DNA from: Mycoplasmatota bacterium
Lineage (GTDB): Bacteria; Bacillota_I; Bacilli_A; Izemoplasmatales; Izemoplasmataceae
DNA: 6,843 nucleotides
Reading direction: 5' to 3'
Assembly: GCA_022712785.1 (NCBI GenBank)
Contig: JAFLJX010000173.1
Location: forward strand, 1-6,843
This document shows, piece after piece, positions 1 through 5,978 of this stretch. A program made the position numbers and the translations under genes. Below the pieces are notes generated by a model that was not told the DNA's origin, did no database searches, and saw only the letters and a program-made list of their open reading frames with translations. Within the stretch, counting starts at the first letter, position 1, and each line of letters opens with the position of its first letter.

Positions 1-303
1 AATAGTGATTGTAGCTGTTAAAGTAATAACAGCATTATCTTCACCAACAGCAGGTCTAGTAACTACACCAGCATCCGTTAATACTGCTGTGTCACTTGAA
101 GCCCAAGTAACAACAGAAGAATGTAATCCACCACTAGGTAAAGTTAAATTTTGAGTAACTTCGTTTAAGTCAGTTAATAATAAAGCAGTTGTAGCTTCTG
201 CAACTAAATCAGCATCTGTTGGTCCGGCAGGTGTATCATCTTTACATCCGGCAACTGCGAATACTAATGTTAATGCAGTTAATAAAGTAAATAGTTTTTT
301 CAT
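1..303 (-). CDS. Lipoprotein with bacterial Ig-like (aBig-type) module, N-terminal 101 residues, partial
   Basis: This gene was found by translating the left edge; its 3' end lies outside the window. The ATG at 303-301 follows a strong GGAGG Shine-Dalgarno (310-314) with a 6-nt spacer. The product begins MKKLFTLLTALTLVFAVAGC, a lipoprotein signal peptide with lipobox VAGC and lipidated Cys20, so it should be anchored on the outer membrane face. After a short linker, residues about 32-101 read as an Ig-like domain: a leucine-rich strand ending LTLPSGG, then VVTWASSDTAVL, then AGVVTRPAVGEDN, then VITLTATIT. The W-x-SS-x-x-x-V, VTRP and VTLTATI pattern is that of the atrophied bacterial Ig repeats found in tandem in large surface proteins. 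Such modules usually precede a catalytic or binding domain, so the part beyond the window probably decides the function. It starts 19 nt after the nuclease stop, so it is probably the next gene of the same operon. Confidence 0.85.
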   Translation of the reverse strand, partial: MKKLFTLLTALTLVFAVAGCKDDTPAGPTDADLVAEATTALLLTDLNEVTQNLTLPSGGLHSSVVTWASSDTAVLTDAGVVTRPAVGEDNAVITLTATITI

Positions 304-309
304 TTTTTT

Positions 310-314
310 CCTCC
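310..314 (-). promoter_or_regulatory. Ribosome binding site of the Ig-like lipoprotein
   Basis: GGAGG on the minus strand, 6 nt before the ATG at 303. It sits in the 19-nt gap after the nuclease stop codon and fixes the start of the partial lipoprotein gene. Confidence 0.8.
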
Positions 315-322
315 ATTTTTTA

Positions 323-1510
323 TTAATCAATGAAACTTACACCATCAAGAGTCGATAATTCTAATTGATACGTAGATGTATAACGACTTAGGGGAGCAAT
401 GACATTGATTTTATTACCAATAACAAACACATTATTGATTGTGGTTTCCGAAACACCACTTTGAATATGCAAATCTATACTATTTCCAAGTGAATCCTCA
501 CATGAAATAGTGTGGTCGCCAGTATTGTTACTTGTAAATCTACTGGTAACTGTTAGTCCTTCGATTTCTACGAACGACCCTAAATCTAATATTGTTAAGT
601 TTTTTAATTCTTTTGTTGTTGGTAATACTTCGTTATCTTCAGATATTATTTCAATATTTGATCTGACAAAACCAACTAACTGTAAAGAACCTGTTTCAGC
701 ATCTGGATGATATGTTAAAGTTAATGATTCAATTAATACTTCGTTTCCAACAACTAGTTTAGTCGTTCTTTCATAACCTATATAAACATAAATTCCAAAT
801 CCATCTTTTTCTATATATGGGTGTCCATTTATTGAACTAGTTACAATTCCTTGTATAACTACTTTGTTTCCAATGTAATCAGTTTGATTTGTTACAAGTT
901 CCTCAATAGTTACTTGAGACCCTTCTAAACTATAATCATAACCAGGATCATCTTCTCCCCATACACGTCGCTTAGTAGGTTGAGTTTTAAACTCTGCAGC
1001 ATAGATTGTTTGTTCATATCTTAATCCTGCAGCACCCTTAGCAACACTATAAGCCTGTTCAATTAATTCTAAATTTAATAATCTACCATCATACCATACC
1101 CACGCTAAATATCTTCCGTTTCCGTCAGTGTATTCACCATTAGATTCTAATACAATTGATGAGGCATTTGTAAGCTTATCACAAGTAAATGCACTTGCAC
1201 TCTTACCCCATGGATCAAATCTATATGTTGATTCTGGAGTGTCTATTCCTAAAAATCTTACAGGAAATGAGTCTCCTCCAGTTGAAAACCTTGCAGTATC
1301 TCCATCCGTACAACTAACTAAAGTAACTTCTCCAACACCATCAGTAAGAAAGTCTTTTCCAGTATAGTCTACATCCATTACAAGTTCATCTGTGTAACTT
1401 GTATTAAGTGTAGTATCTACTTCTTTAGGTGTTTCATCTACTTCTTCTTTACAACTTGTTAGAGTGAATGATAAAGTTAAAACCAGTAATAACATTAAAA
1501 CTTTTTTCAA
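323..1510 (-). CDS. Surface lipoprotein nuclease, thermonuclease (SNase) family with two C-terminal OB-fold-like domains
   Basis: A predicted membrane-anchored extracellular nuclease that would cut DNA and/or RNA with calcium, giving 3'-phosphate products as staphylococcal nuclease does. Numbered from a TTG start at 1510 (395 aa), the signal peptide ends LTSC with lipidated Cys20. The SNase domain spans about residues 60-187. The motif CTDGDT supplies Asp71, VRFLGIDTPES supplies Arg85, Asp90, Thr91 and Glu93, and DGNGRYLAW supplies Arg133. These match Asp21, Arg35, Asp40, Thr41, Glu43 and Arg87 of the S. aureus enzyme, so it should be active. Cys67 and Cys110 might form a disulfide. Residues about 198-283 resemble an OB-fold nucleic-acid-binding domain of the type seen in Bacillus YhcR, and about 298-395 look like a second, more diverged one. 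A TTG at 1519 would add three residues but leaves only 1 nt after the AGGA site; TTG 1510 gives 10 nt. Family call is firm; OB folds are moderate. Confidence 0.93.
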   Translation of the reverse strand: MKKVLMLLLVLTLSFTLTSCKEEVDETPKEVDTTLNTSYTDELVMDVDYTGKDFLTDGVGEVTLVSCTDGDTARFSTGGDSFPVRFLGIDTPESTYRFDPWGKSASAFTCDKLTNASSIVLESNGEYTDGNGRYLAWVWYDGRLLNLELIEQAYSVAKGAAGLRYEQTIYAAEFKTQPTKRRVWGEDDPGYDYSLEGSQVTIEELVTNQTDYIGNKVVIQGIVTSSINGHPYIEKDGFGIYVYIGYERTTKLVVGNEVLIESLTLTYHPDAETGSLQLVGFVRSNIEIISEDNEVLPTTKELKNLTILDLGSFVEIEGLTVTSRFTSNNTGDHTISCEDSLGNSIDLHIQSGVSETTINNVFVIGNKINVIAPLSRYTSTYQLELSTLDGVSFID

Positions 1511-1520
1511 TTTAATCAAA

Positions 1521-1524
1521 TCCT
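1521..1524 (-). promoter_or_regulatory. Ribosome binding site deciding the nuclease start
   Basis: AGGA on the minus strand, 6 nt after the TAA of the binding-protein gene. It lies 1 nt from the TTG at 1519, too close to use, and 10 nt from the TTG at 1510. This supports the downstream TTG as start. That start also gives the MKK opening and Cys20 shared with the two neighbouring lipoproteins. Confidence 0.55.
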
Positions 1525-1530
1525 ATCTGT

Positions 1531-2892
1531 TTACCATACTAATTGGTCTATCATATTTTGAATAGCTTCTGCTACACTTCTTGTTTTAGCAAAAATTGAT
1601 TCTAAAGCTAATCCTGCTTCATCACGAACATCCGAAGAAGTTACACGATTTGCAAATGCTGAATCATATTGGAATAAATCTACTTGAGAATAAGCTGCAT
1701 TAGCAGTCATTGATTCATAAACATAGTCAGGATCAGGATTATTTAAGAATGTTTGGAATAAATCACTGTCATATGCAGAGTATCTAACTGGTAAATATCC
1801 AGTGTCGATAGCCCATTGTGCAGTCGCTTCAACACTTGTTAAATGTTTGATTAACAACCAAGATGCAAGTCTTTCTGCATCTGATGTATCTGACATGATT
1901 GCAACATTTGGTCCTTGTTGCATTACTGAACCTGCTCCACCTTCATGTTGAGGTATTGGAAGAATTCCTAATTCAAATTCTCCAAATTTCCCTTCATTTC
2001 CAGGAAGTGGTACATTATATGCAATACCTGCAGTAGATCCAACAGTCATACAAACATCACCTTTGAGGAAGTTTGCAGAACCATAATCAGCGTCCCATGC
2101 AAGTGGTAAAGATAATGTATTTGAATCAAATAAACCACTTATATAATTTAACATTGTTAATGTGTTTGGATTGTCTATTAGTACTTCTCCTTCAATATTA
2201 GTATAACCTGCACCCCATTGACGGCTTGCAGTAATAAATAAGTTTGCACTTGAATCGTAGTTGATTAGGTATTCACATTGATTTGCTCCATCGCCAACAA
2301 GAACATCATTGTAACTATCTAACTCTTCCCAAGTTACAGGTCTATCTGTAGGTAATGTAATACCGTTTGCATCAAACACAGTTTTATTATAAACCATCAT
2401 TTCTGTTGATTTAGAATAAGGCATAGAGTACATTTTACCATCAGAATATTGTTGATTTTCTTCAACATATGAATCGATAAAATCAGTTAAGTCTACTCCC
2501 CAAGTATCACTTTCAACAAATGAATCTAATGGAATTATTGCACGCCCATTTAAATATTCAGCAAAGTGATCTGGATACCCAACAAGTAAGTCAGGAGTAT
2601 TTCCTGCACTAATTGAAGATATTGTTTTACTTTTTAAGTCTCCATAAGATCCTTGAGAAATTGATTCTACAGTAACGTTTGGATACATCTCTTCAAATTC
2701 TGCGATTAATCTATCCAGTAAAGCAGCTTTATTTTGACCATAAACATGCCAGAAAGTAACACTGATTTCTTCATCTGGCAACTCATCTAAAACGATAACA
2801 TCTTTTGTTACAACATCGTCACTTGATCCATAACATCCGCCAAGTACAAAAATTAACGAAATTGATAAAATTAGAACTAAAAACTTTTTCAT
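1531..2892 (-). CDS. ABC transporter solute-binding lipoprotein, family 1, UgpB-like
   Basis: Membrane-anchored receptor of the importer encoded just upstream; 453 aa, the usual size. The signal peptide MKKFLVLILSISLIFVLGGC has lipobox LGGC and lipidated Cys20. Family 1 hallmarks follow: VTFWHVYG near 45-51, a helix then EMYPNVTVE, QGSYGDL (80-86), SAGNTPDLLVGYPD (95-108), MPYSKSTEMMVYNK (157-170), GDVCMTVGS (278-286) and TGYLPVRYSAYD (364-375). By eye against E. coli UgpB recalled from memory, ligand contacts Tyr65, Ser144, Gly307, Tyr346 and Arg397 correspond to Tyr83, Ser162, Gly327, Tyr366 and Arg423. The two stacking tryptophans of UgpB are not clearly matched. Substrate may be glycerol-3-phosphate, a glycerophosphodiester or a sugar; the sequence does not settle it. 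The ATG at 2892 has AGGAGG at 2899-2904. An open frame extends 36 codons further upstream into the permease gene, but that extension lacks a signal peptide and is rejected. Confidence 0.93.
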   Translation of the reverse strand: MKKFLVLILSISLIFVLGGCYGSSDDVVTKDVIVLDELPDEEISVTFWHVYGQNKAALLDRLIAEFEEMYPNVTVESISQGSYGDLKSKTISSISAGNTPDLLVGYPDHFAEYLNGRAIIPLDSFVESDTWGVDLTDFIDSYVEENQQYSDGKMYSMPYSKSTEMMVYNKTVFDANGITLPTDRPVTWEELDSYNDVLVGDGANQCEYLINYDSSANLFITASRQWGAGYTNIEGEVLIDNPNTLTMLNYISGLFDSNTLSLPLAWDADYGSANFLKGDVCMTVGSTAGIAYNVPLPGNEGKFGEFELGILPIPQHEGGAGSVMQQGPNVAIMSDTSDAERLASWLLIKHLTSVEATAQWAIDTGYLPVRYSAYDSDLFQTFLNNPDPDYVYESMTANAAYSQVDLFQYDSAFANRVTSSDVRDEAGLALESIFAKTRSVAEAIQNMIDQLVW

Positions 2893-2898
2893 ATTAAT

Positions 2899-2904
2899 CC
2901 TCCT
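2899..2904 (-). promoter_or_regulatory. Ribosome binding site deciding the binding-protein start
   Basis: A perfect AGGAGG, 6 nt before the ATG at 2892. It is the strongest site in the operon, which suits a binding protein needed in excess over its membrane partners. It rules out the longer frame starting at 3000. Confidence 0.88.
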
Positions 2905-2932
2905 ATAGTTTAATATAATTTGATTTATTTTT

Positions 2933-3835
2933 TTAACCTTTAATTCCACTTCTTGAAACTCCACGCATAATATATTTTTTAAGTAAGAAGAACACAGCAA
3001 GTAATGGTGCAGTTACGATTAATGCAGCTGCCATTTGTTCATTAAAGATAACTTGTCCACTTAACTCATTATACGCTGTTCTTAGACCATTAGTAACTAA
3101 CCTGAAGTTTTCATTGTCAGTAACTAAGTTTGGCCAAATATAAGCATTCCATGTTCCCATAGCGTTTAAAATTGTAATTGTAATAATTGTTGGTTTTGCT
3201 ATCGGAACCATTATTCTCCATAAATATTTAAAGTCTGATGTTCCATCAACTTTAGCAGCATAGTAAAGTTCATCTGGAATCTGTCTAAATGATTGTCTTA
3301 AAAAGAATATGTAGAAAATACTTGTCATAAATGGGAATGATAATGCTTTTAGAGCATCACCGTATGTTTGAGATATATTATTAGATCCTAACCAACCTAA
3401 ATCTGAAACTGTGATGAAATTTGTAATAACGAATATTTCACCAGGAATCATCATTGTCGATAATAGAACAAAGAATAAAGTATCTCTTCCCTTAAAGTTC
3501 AATCTTGAAAATGCGAATGCAGCAAATATTGTTGTAAATATTGTTCCTATTGTTGATAAAGTAGAAACAATTACTGTATTTTTCATAAATGTTATATATG
3601 GTGCTGCTTTCATAGCGTTTGAAAAGTTGTCCAAATTCCATCTATCAAATGGTAAGAATAGAATTGGTGGTGTAACAGTTAAATCTTGGAAACTTTTTAA
3701 AGATGTTATAATCATCCAATAAAATGGAATAATAATTATTATTGCAAAAAATACTAAAAATAAATATGTTATAGTTTTACGAATTACTCTTGATCTTATC
3801 GACTTTTCTGGGTTTACTTGTAATTTATTTTCCAT
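2933..3835 (-). CDS. Carbohydrate-type ABC transporter permease, MalG/UgpE-like
   Basis: One of two membrane subunits forming the translocation pore of the importer; 300 aa, typical for the MalG/UgpE branch of CUT1 permeases. Six membrane segments are visible at roughly residues 22-45, 84-108, 119-140, 162-180, 213-235 and 266-288. The cytoplasmic EAA loop, which docks on the ATPase, is at about 187-215: DELYYAAKVDGTS followed by a conserved proline at 211, with the key glycine at 198. The C-terminus GVSRSGIKG matches the usual MalG/UgpE-type ending (…G-x-x-x-GxxKG). The ATG at 3835 has GAGGT at 3841-3845, 5 nt upstream, and lies 11 nt after the stop of the other permease. A 40-nt AT-rich gap with no hairpin separates it from the binding protein. 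Substrate specificity cannot be read from it. Confidence 0.94.
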   Translation of the reverse strand: MENKLQVNPEKSIRSRVIRKTITYLFLVFFAIIIIIPFYWMIITSLKSFQDLTVTPPILFLPFDRWNLDNFSNAMKAAPYITFMKNTVIVSTLSTIGTIFTTIFAAFAFSRLNFKGRDTLFFVLLSTMMIPGEIFVITNFITVSDLGWLGSNNISQTYGDALKALSFPFMTSIFYIFFLRQSFRQIPDELYYAAKVDGTSDFKYLWRIMVPIAKPTIITITILNAMGTWNAYIWPNLVTDNENFRLVTNGLRTAYNELSGQVIFNEQMAAALIVTAPLLAVFFLLKKYIMRGVSRSGIKG

Positions 3836-3846
3836 AATACACCTCG

Positions 3847-4758
3847 TTAGTAATGAACTCTCTTTTTACTTACCTTCATTTGCACTAATGTAAATGCAAG
3901 TATGATAAGGAAAAGGATTATTGCTGCTGCAGCAGCTTCGCTCATAGCTCCAATACTTCCAGAGTGTCCAAGCGCATCATAAACTAACGCAACAAATGTT
4001 ATCATTGATTTTTCACGTCCTGCTGGTCCTAGCCTAGTCCCAAACATCCCAATAACAGTCGAATAAGCTTTAAATGCTCCAATAAATGATGTAATAACAA
4101 TATACATAATCATTGGCGAAAGAAGAGGTACTGTAATTCTACTAAACACTCTTTTTCTAGGTGTTGCATCAACTCTAGCAGCATCATAGTATTGTTTATC
4201 AATACTTTGAAGTCCACTTAAGAAAATCATTATTTTAAATGCTAATCCTCCCCATATTGTATAAACCAATAATGAGAACATAGCGTTACCCCAAGAAGCT
4301 CCGGTACCAACCCAGTTAATTGGATTAATTCCTATCCAATCTAACATTGTATTGATTAAACCATATTCTTGATGGAATATGAATGCGAAAGCCATACCTA
4401 CAGCAATTGCGTTTGTTACATAAGGTAAAAAGTAAATAGTCTGAAAGAACCCTTGGAATTTTTTAACAGAGTTCAGTAATACAGATATAACTAACGCCAC
4501 CATTACCGAAATAGGTACTGAGACAAAAACAATAAAGAAAGTATTTACCATAGCCTGTTTAAAATCAGGACTATTTAATACAATTTTAAAGTTCCCAAAT
4601 AAAGTATATCCTTCAGCTGTTCTTAAAAGAAAGTTAAAATCTTTTAGGAACGCTAAATTAAATGCATTAAATAGTGGATAAAATGTAAATACAACTAATA
4701 ATAATAATGCCGGTGATAGATAAAGCCAAGCCTTTAGATTATTCTTATTTTCTAACAT
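3847..4758 (-). CDS. Carbohydrate-type ABC transporter permease, MalF/UgpA-like
   Basis: Second membrane subunit of the importer, 303 aa, of the short UgpA-type form that lacks the large periplasmic loop of E. coli MalF. The start WLYLSPALLLLVVFTFYPLF is the classic first membrane segment of this family. Further segments lie at roughly 69-97, 105-129, 157-181, 212-235 and 270-293. The EAA loop is at about 186-215, with YYDAARVDATPRKR and a conserved proline at 211. Position 198, normally glycine in the EAA-x3-G motif, is alanine. The ATG directly abuts the TAA of the ATPase gene (TAAATG), with zero gap. The nearest AGGAG (4773-4777) is 14 nt away, lies inside the ATPase gene and is in one arm of a hairpin, so translation is probably coupled to the ATPase. 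Confidence 0.94.
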   Translation of the reverse strand: MLENKNNLKAWLYLSPALLLLVVFTFYPLFNAFNLAFLKDFNFLLRTAEGYTLFGNFKIVLNSPDFKQAMVNTFFIVFVSVPISVMVALVISVLLNSVKKFQGFFQTIYFLPYVTNAIAVGMAFAFIFHQEYGLINTMLDWIGINPINWVGTGASWGNAMFSLLVYTIWGGLAFKIMIFLSGLQSIDKQYYDAARVDATPRKRVFSRITVPLLSPMIMYIVITSFIGAFKAYSTVIGMFGTRLGPAGREKSMITFVALVYDALGHSGSIGAMSEAAAAAIILFLIILAFTLVQMKVSKKRVHY

Positions 4759-5823
4759 TTAAGTAATTTTTTCTCCTGTTTCTTTATTAAACAGGAATAA
4801 CTTATTTGGCTTGATAGTAAATTTAATTTTATCACCTGGTTTTACTTTGTTTGAAGAATCAACAATAACTCTAGATGATCTTTCAGTATCTTGAATATCA
4901 TTAATTATTAAAGTTGTATCTCTACCGATGGTTTCAACCATATTAACTTCTAATTCAAAATCAGCAGTTTTAGAGATTTTAAATCCTTCAGGTCTAATTC
5001 CAATTACAACTTCTTGATCTGGAGCTTTTGTTTTACCAATAATTGAACCATTTAATTCAATTTCACCTTTAATGATTTTACCCTTATAAATATTAATTGG
5101 TGGAGTACCTAAGAATTTAGCAACAAACAGATTGTCTGGTACATCATAAACTTCTTGTGGTTCACCAACTTGCATTTTAAGTCCTGATTCCATTAATACT
5201 ATTTCATCACTAATACTCATTGCTTCTTCTTGATCATGAGTTACAAAGATAGTAGTGATTCCAGTTTCTATCTGTATACGTTTAATTTCTTCACGAGTTT
5301 GAAGTCTTAGTCTAGCATCTAAATTACTTAATGGCTCATCTAATAATAAAACTCTAGGTTTCTTAACAAGTGCACGAGCAATAGCAACACGTTGCTGTTG
5401 CCCTCCTGATAATTGTTTAGGTTTACGTTCCATTAATTCTCCTATACCAACTAAATCAGCCATTTCTTGAGCTCTTATAATAGCTTCAGCTTTAGGTACT
5501 TTTAAGTTCTCTAACGGGAACATAATATTTTGTTTTACAGTCATATGAGGATATAGTGCATAGTTTTGGAAAACTAACCCAATACCTCTATCTTCAGGTG
5601 CCATTTCAGTAACGTCTTCATCTCCGAAGAAGATTTTTCCGTTGTTTGGCTTTAATAGTCCCGCAATCATGTATAAAGTTGTAGATTTCCCACAACCACT
5701 TGGTCCCAATAAACCGATTAATTTTCCTGAAGGAATTGTAATGTCGAAATCTTTTACTGCTACAGTTTCCGTCTTATCCTTGGCTTGGAAAATTTTTGTA
5801 AGTCCTTGTAATTTAATTTCCAT
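4759..5823 (-). CDS. ABC transporter ATP-binding protein, MsmX/MalK/UgpC family
   Basis: Cytoplasmic ATPase that powers the importer; 354 aa, normal for the family. In order: Walker A GPSGCGKST (40-48), Q-loop Gln86 in VFQNYALYPHMTV, signature LSGGQQQR (138-145), Walker B LLLDE with catalytic Glu163, D-loop SNLD (166-169), and switch His196 in FVTHDQEEA. The C-terminal part from about 235 is the MalK-type regulatory OB/TOBE domain, marked by GIRPEGF (275-281) and by the VETIGRDTTL stretch near 296. It is the first gene of the operon. The ATG at 5823 follows a GGGGAG ribosome binding site (5829-5834) with 5 nt spacing and a predicted leader of about 30 nt. MsmX-type ATPases can serve several transporters, so it need not be exclusive to this one; an ugpC label would be a guess from context. 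Confidence 0.96.
   Translation of the reverse strand: MEIKLQGLTKIFQAKDKTETVAVKDFDITIPSGKLIGLLGPSGCGKSTTLYMIAGLLKPNNGKIFFGDEDVTEMAPEDRGIGLVFQNYALYPHMTVKQNIMFPLENLKVPKAEAIIRAQEMADLVGIGELMERKPKQLSGGQQQRVAIARALVKKPRVLLLDEPLSNLDARLRLQTREEIKRIQIETGITTIFVTHDQEEAMSISDEIVLMESGLKMQVGEPQEVYDVPDNLFVAKFLGTPPINIYKGKIIKGEIELNGSIIGKTKAPDQEVVIGIRPEGFKISKTADFELEVNMVETIGRDTTLIINDIQDTERSSRVIVDSSNKVKPGDKIKFTIKPNKLFLFNKETGEKIT
4774..4796 (-). promoter_or_regulatory. mRNA hairpin occluding the ribosome binding site of the UgpA-like permease
   Basis: At the end of the ATPase gene an 8-bp perfect inverted repeat (TCCTGTTT / AAACAGGA) brackets a 7-nt loop. In the transcript the 3' arm carries AGGA of the only AGGAG (4773-4777) upstream of the permease ATG at 4758. 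It is followed by GAAAAAA rather than a U-run, so it is not a terminator. A ribosome finishing the ATPase gene would melt it and expose the site, which would give translational coupling. The structure is seen; the regulatory role is inferred. Confidence 0.45.
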
Positions 5824-5828
5824 TTTAT

Positions 5829-5834
5829 CTCCCC
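5829..5834 (-). promoter_or_regulatory. Ribosome binding site of the ATPase gene
   Basis: GGGGAG on the minus strand, 5 nt before the ATG at 5823. This sets the start of the first operon gene. Confidence 0.75.
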
Positions 5835-5859
5835 TATATTTTTATCATTTTAACACTCT

Positions 5860-5889
5860 ATTATACTACATAATCAAGTTATATTTAAA
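5860..5889 (-). promoter_or_regulatory. Probable sigma-A-type promoter of the transporter-nuclease operon
   Basis: On the minus strand a perfect -10 TATAAT (5860-5865) lies 18 nt from a weak -35 TTTAAA (5884-5889). Upstream, about 5890-5925 is almost pure A/T with A and T runs, resembling an UP element. The predicted transcript start is near 5853, giving a leader of about 30 nt before the ATPase ATG. It lies just downstream of the preceding gene's terminator, as expected for an operon start. Confidence 0.6.
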
Positions 5890-5924
5890 TATTTTTTTAT
5901 AAATTTTTATTTATTTATAATTTA

Positions 5925-5938
5925 TGTAAGCAGTTACA
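5925..5938. promoter_or_regulatory. Small dyad TGTAA-GCAG-TTACA upstream of the operon promoter
   Basis: A perfect 5-bp inverted repeat with a 4-nt spacer, centred about 78 bp upstream of the predicted transcript start. It sits between the terminator and the AT-rich tract. The size and symmetry fit a dimeric regulator site, but short dyads arise by chance in AT-rich DNA and no regulator gene is in the window. Confidence 0.2.
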
Positions 5939-5954
5939 AATAAGTAATAAAAAA

Positions 5955-5977
5955 AGACGATTAAATCGTCTCTTTTT
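5955..5977 (-). terminator. Intrinsic terminator after the small membrane protein gene
   Basis: A 7-bp stem AGACGAT / ATCGTCT with a 3-nt loop at 5955-5971 is followed on the minus strand by a run of seven T residues. It begins within a few bases of the TAA at 5979. The other strand also has a T-rich run after the stem (TCTTTTT), so it could stop transcription in both directions. It separates the recR region from the transporter operon. Confidence 0.85.
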
Positions 5978-5978
5978 A

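Noticed and set aside
510..710. Plus-strand 66-codon open frame
   Set aside because: Lies inside the nuclease gene in antisense, with no ribosome site and no recognisable protein.
1128..1367. Plus-strand 79-codon open frame
   Set aside because: Antisense to the conserved SNase catalytic motifs; a shadow of that gene.
2905..2932. Possible internal promoter (TATATT/TATAGG-like boxes) before the binding-protein gene
   Set aside because: Only weak AT-rich matches with no paired -35 box; chance matches are expected in this composition.
2893..3000. 36-codon N-terminal extension of the binding protein (frame open to 3000)
   Set aside because: It overlaps the permease gene, has no ribosome site or signal peptide, and a perfect AGGAGG plus a lipoprotein signal define the start at 2892.
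3411..3722. Plus-strand 103-codon open frame
   Set aside because: Antisense shadow of the UgpE-like permease; the hydrophobic look comes from the complement of membrane-segment codons.
5834..5848. Four-codon mini-frame (ATG ATA AAA ATA TAG) in the ATPase leader
   Set aside because: No ribosome site precedes it and such short frames are expected by chance in AT-rich leaders; not a convincing attenuator peptide.
5642..5902. Plus-strand 86-codon open frame
   Set aside because: Mostly antisense to the Walker A region of the ATPase and runs into the promoter region; no ribosome site.
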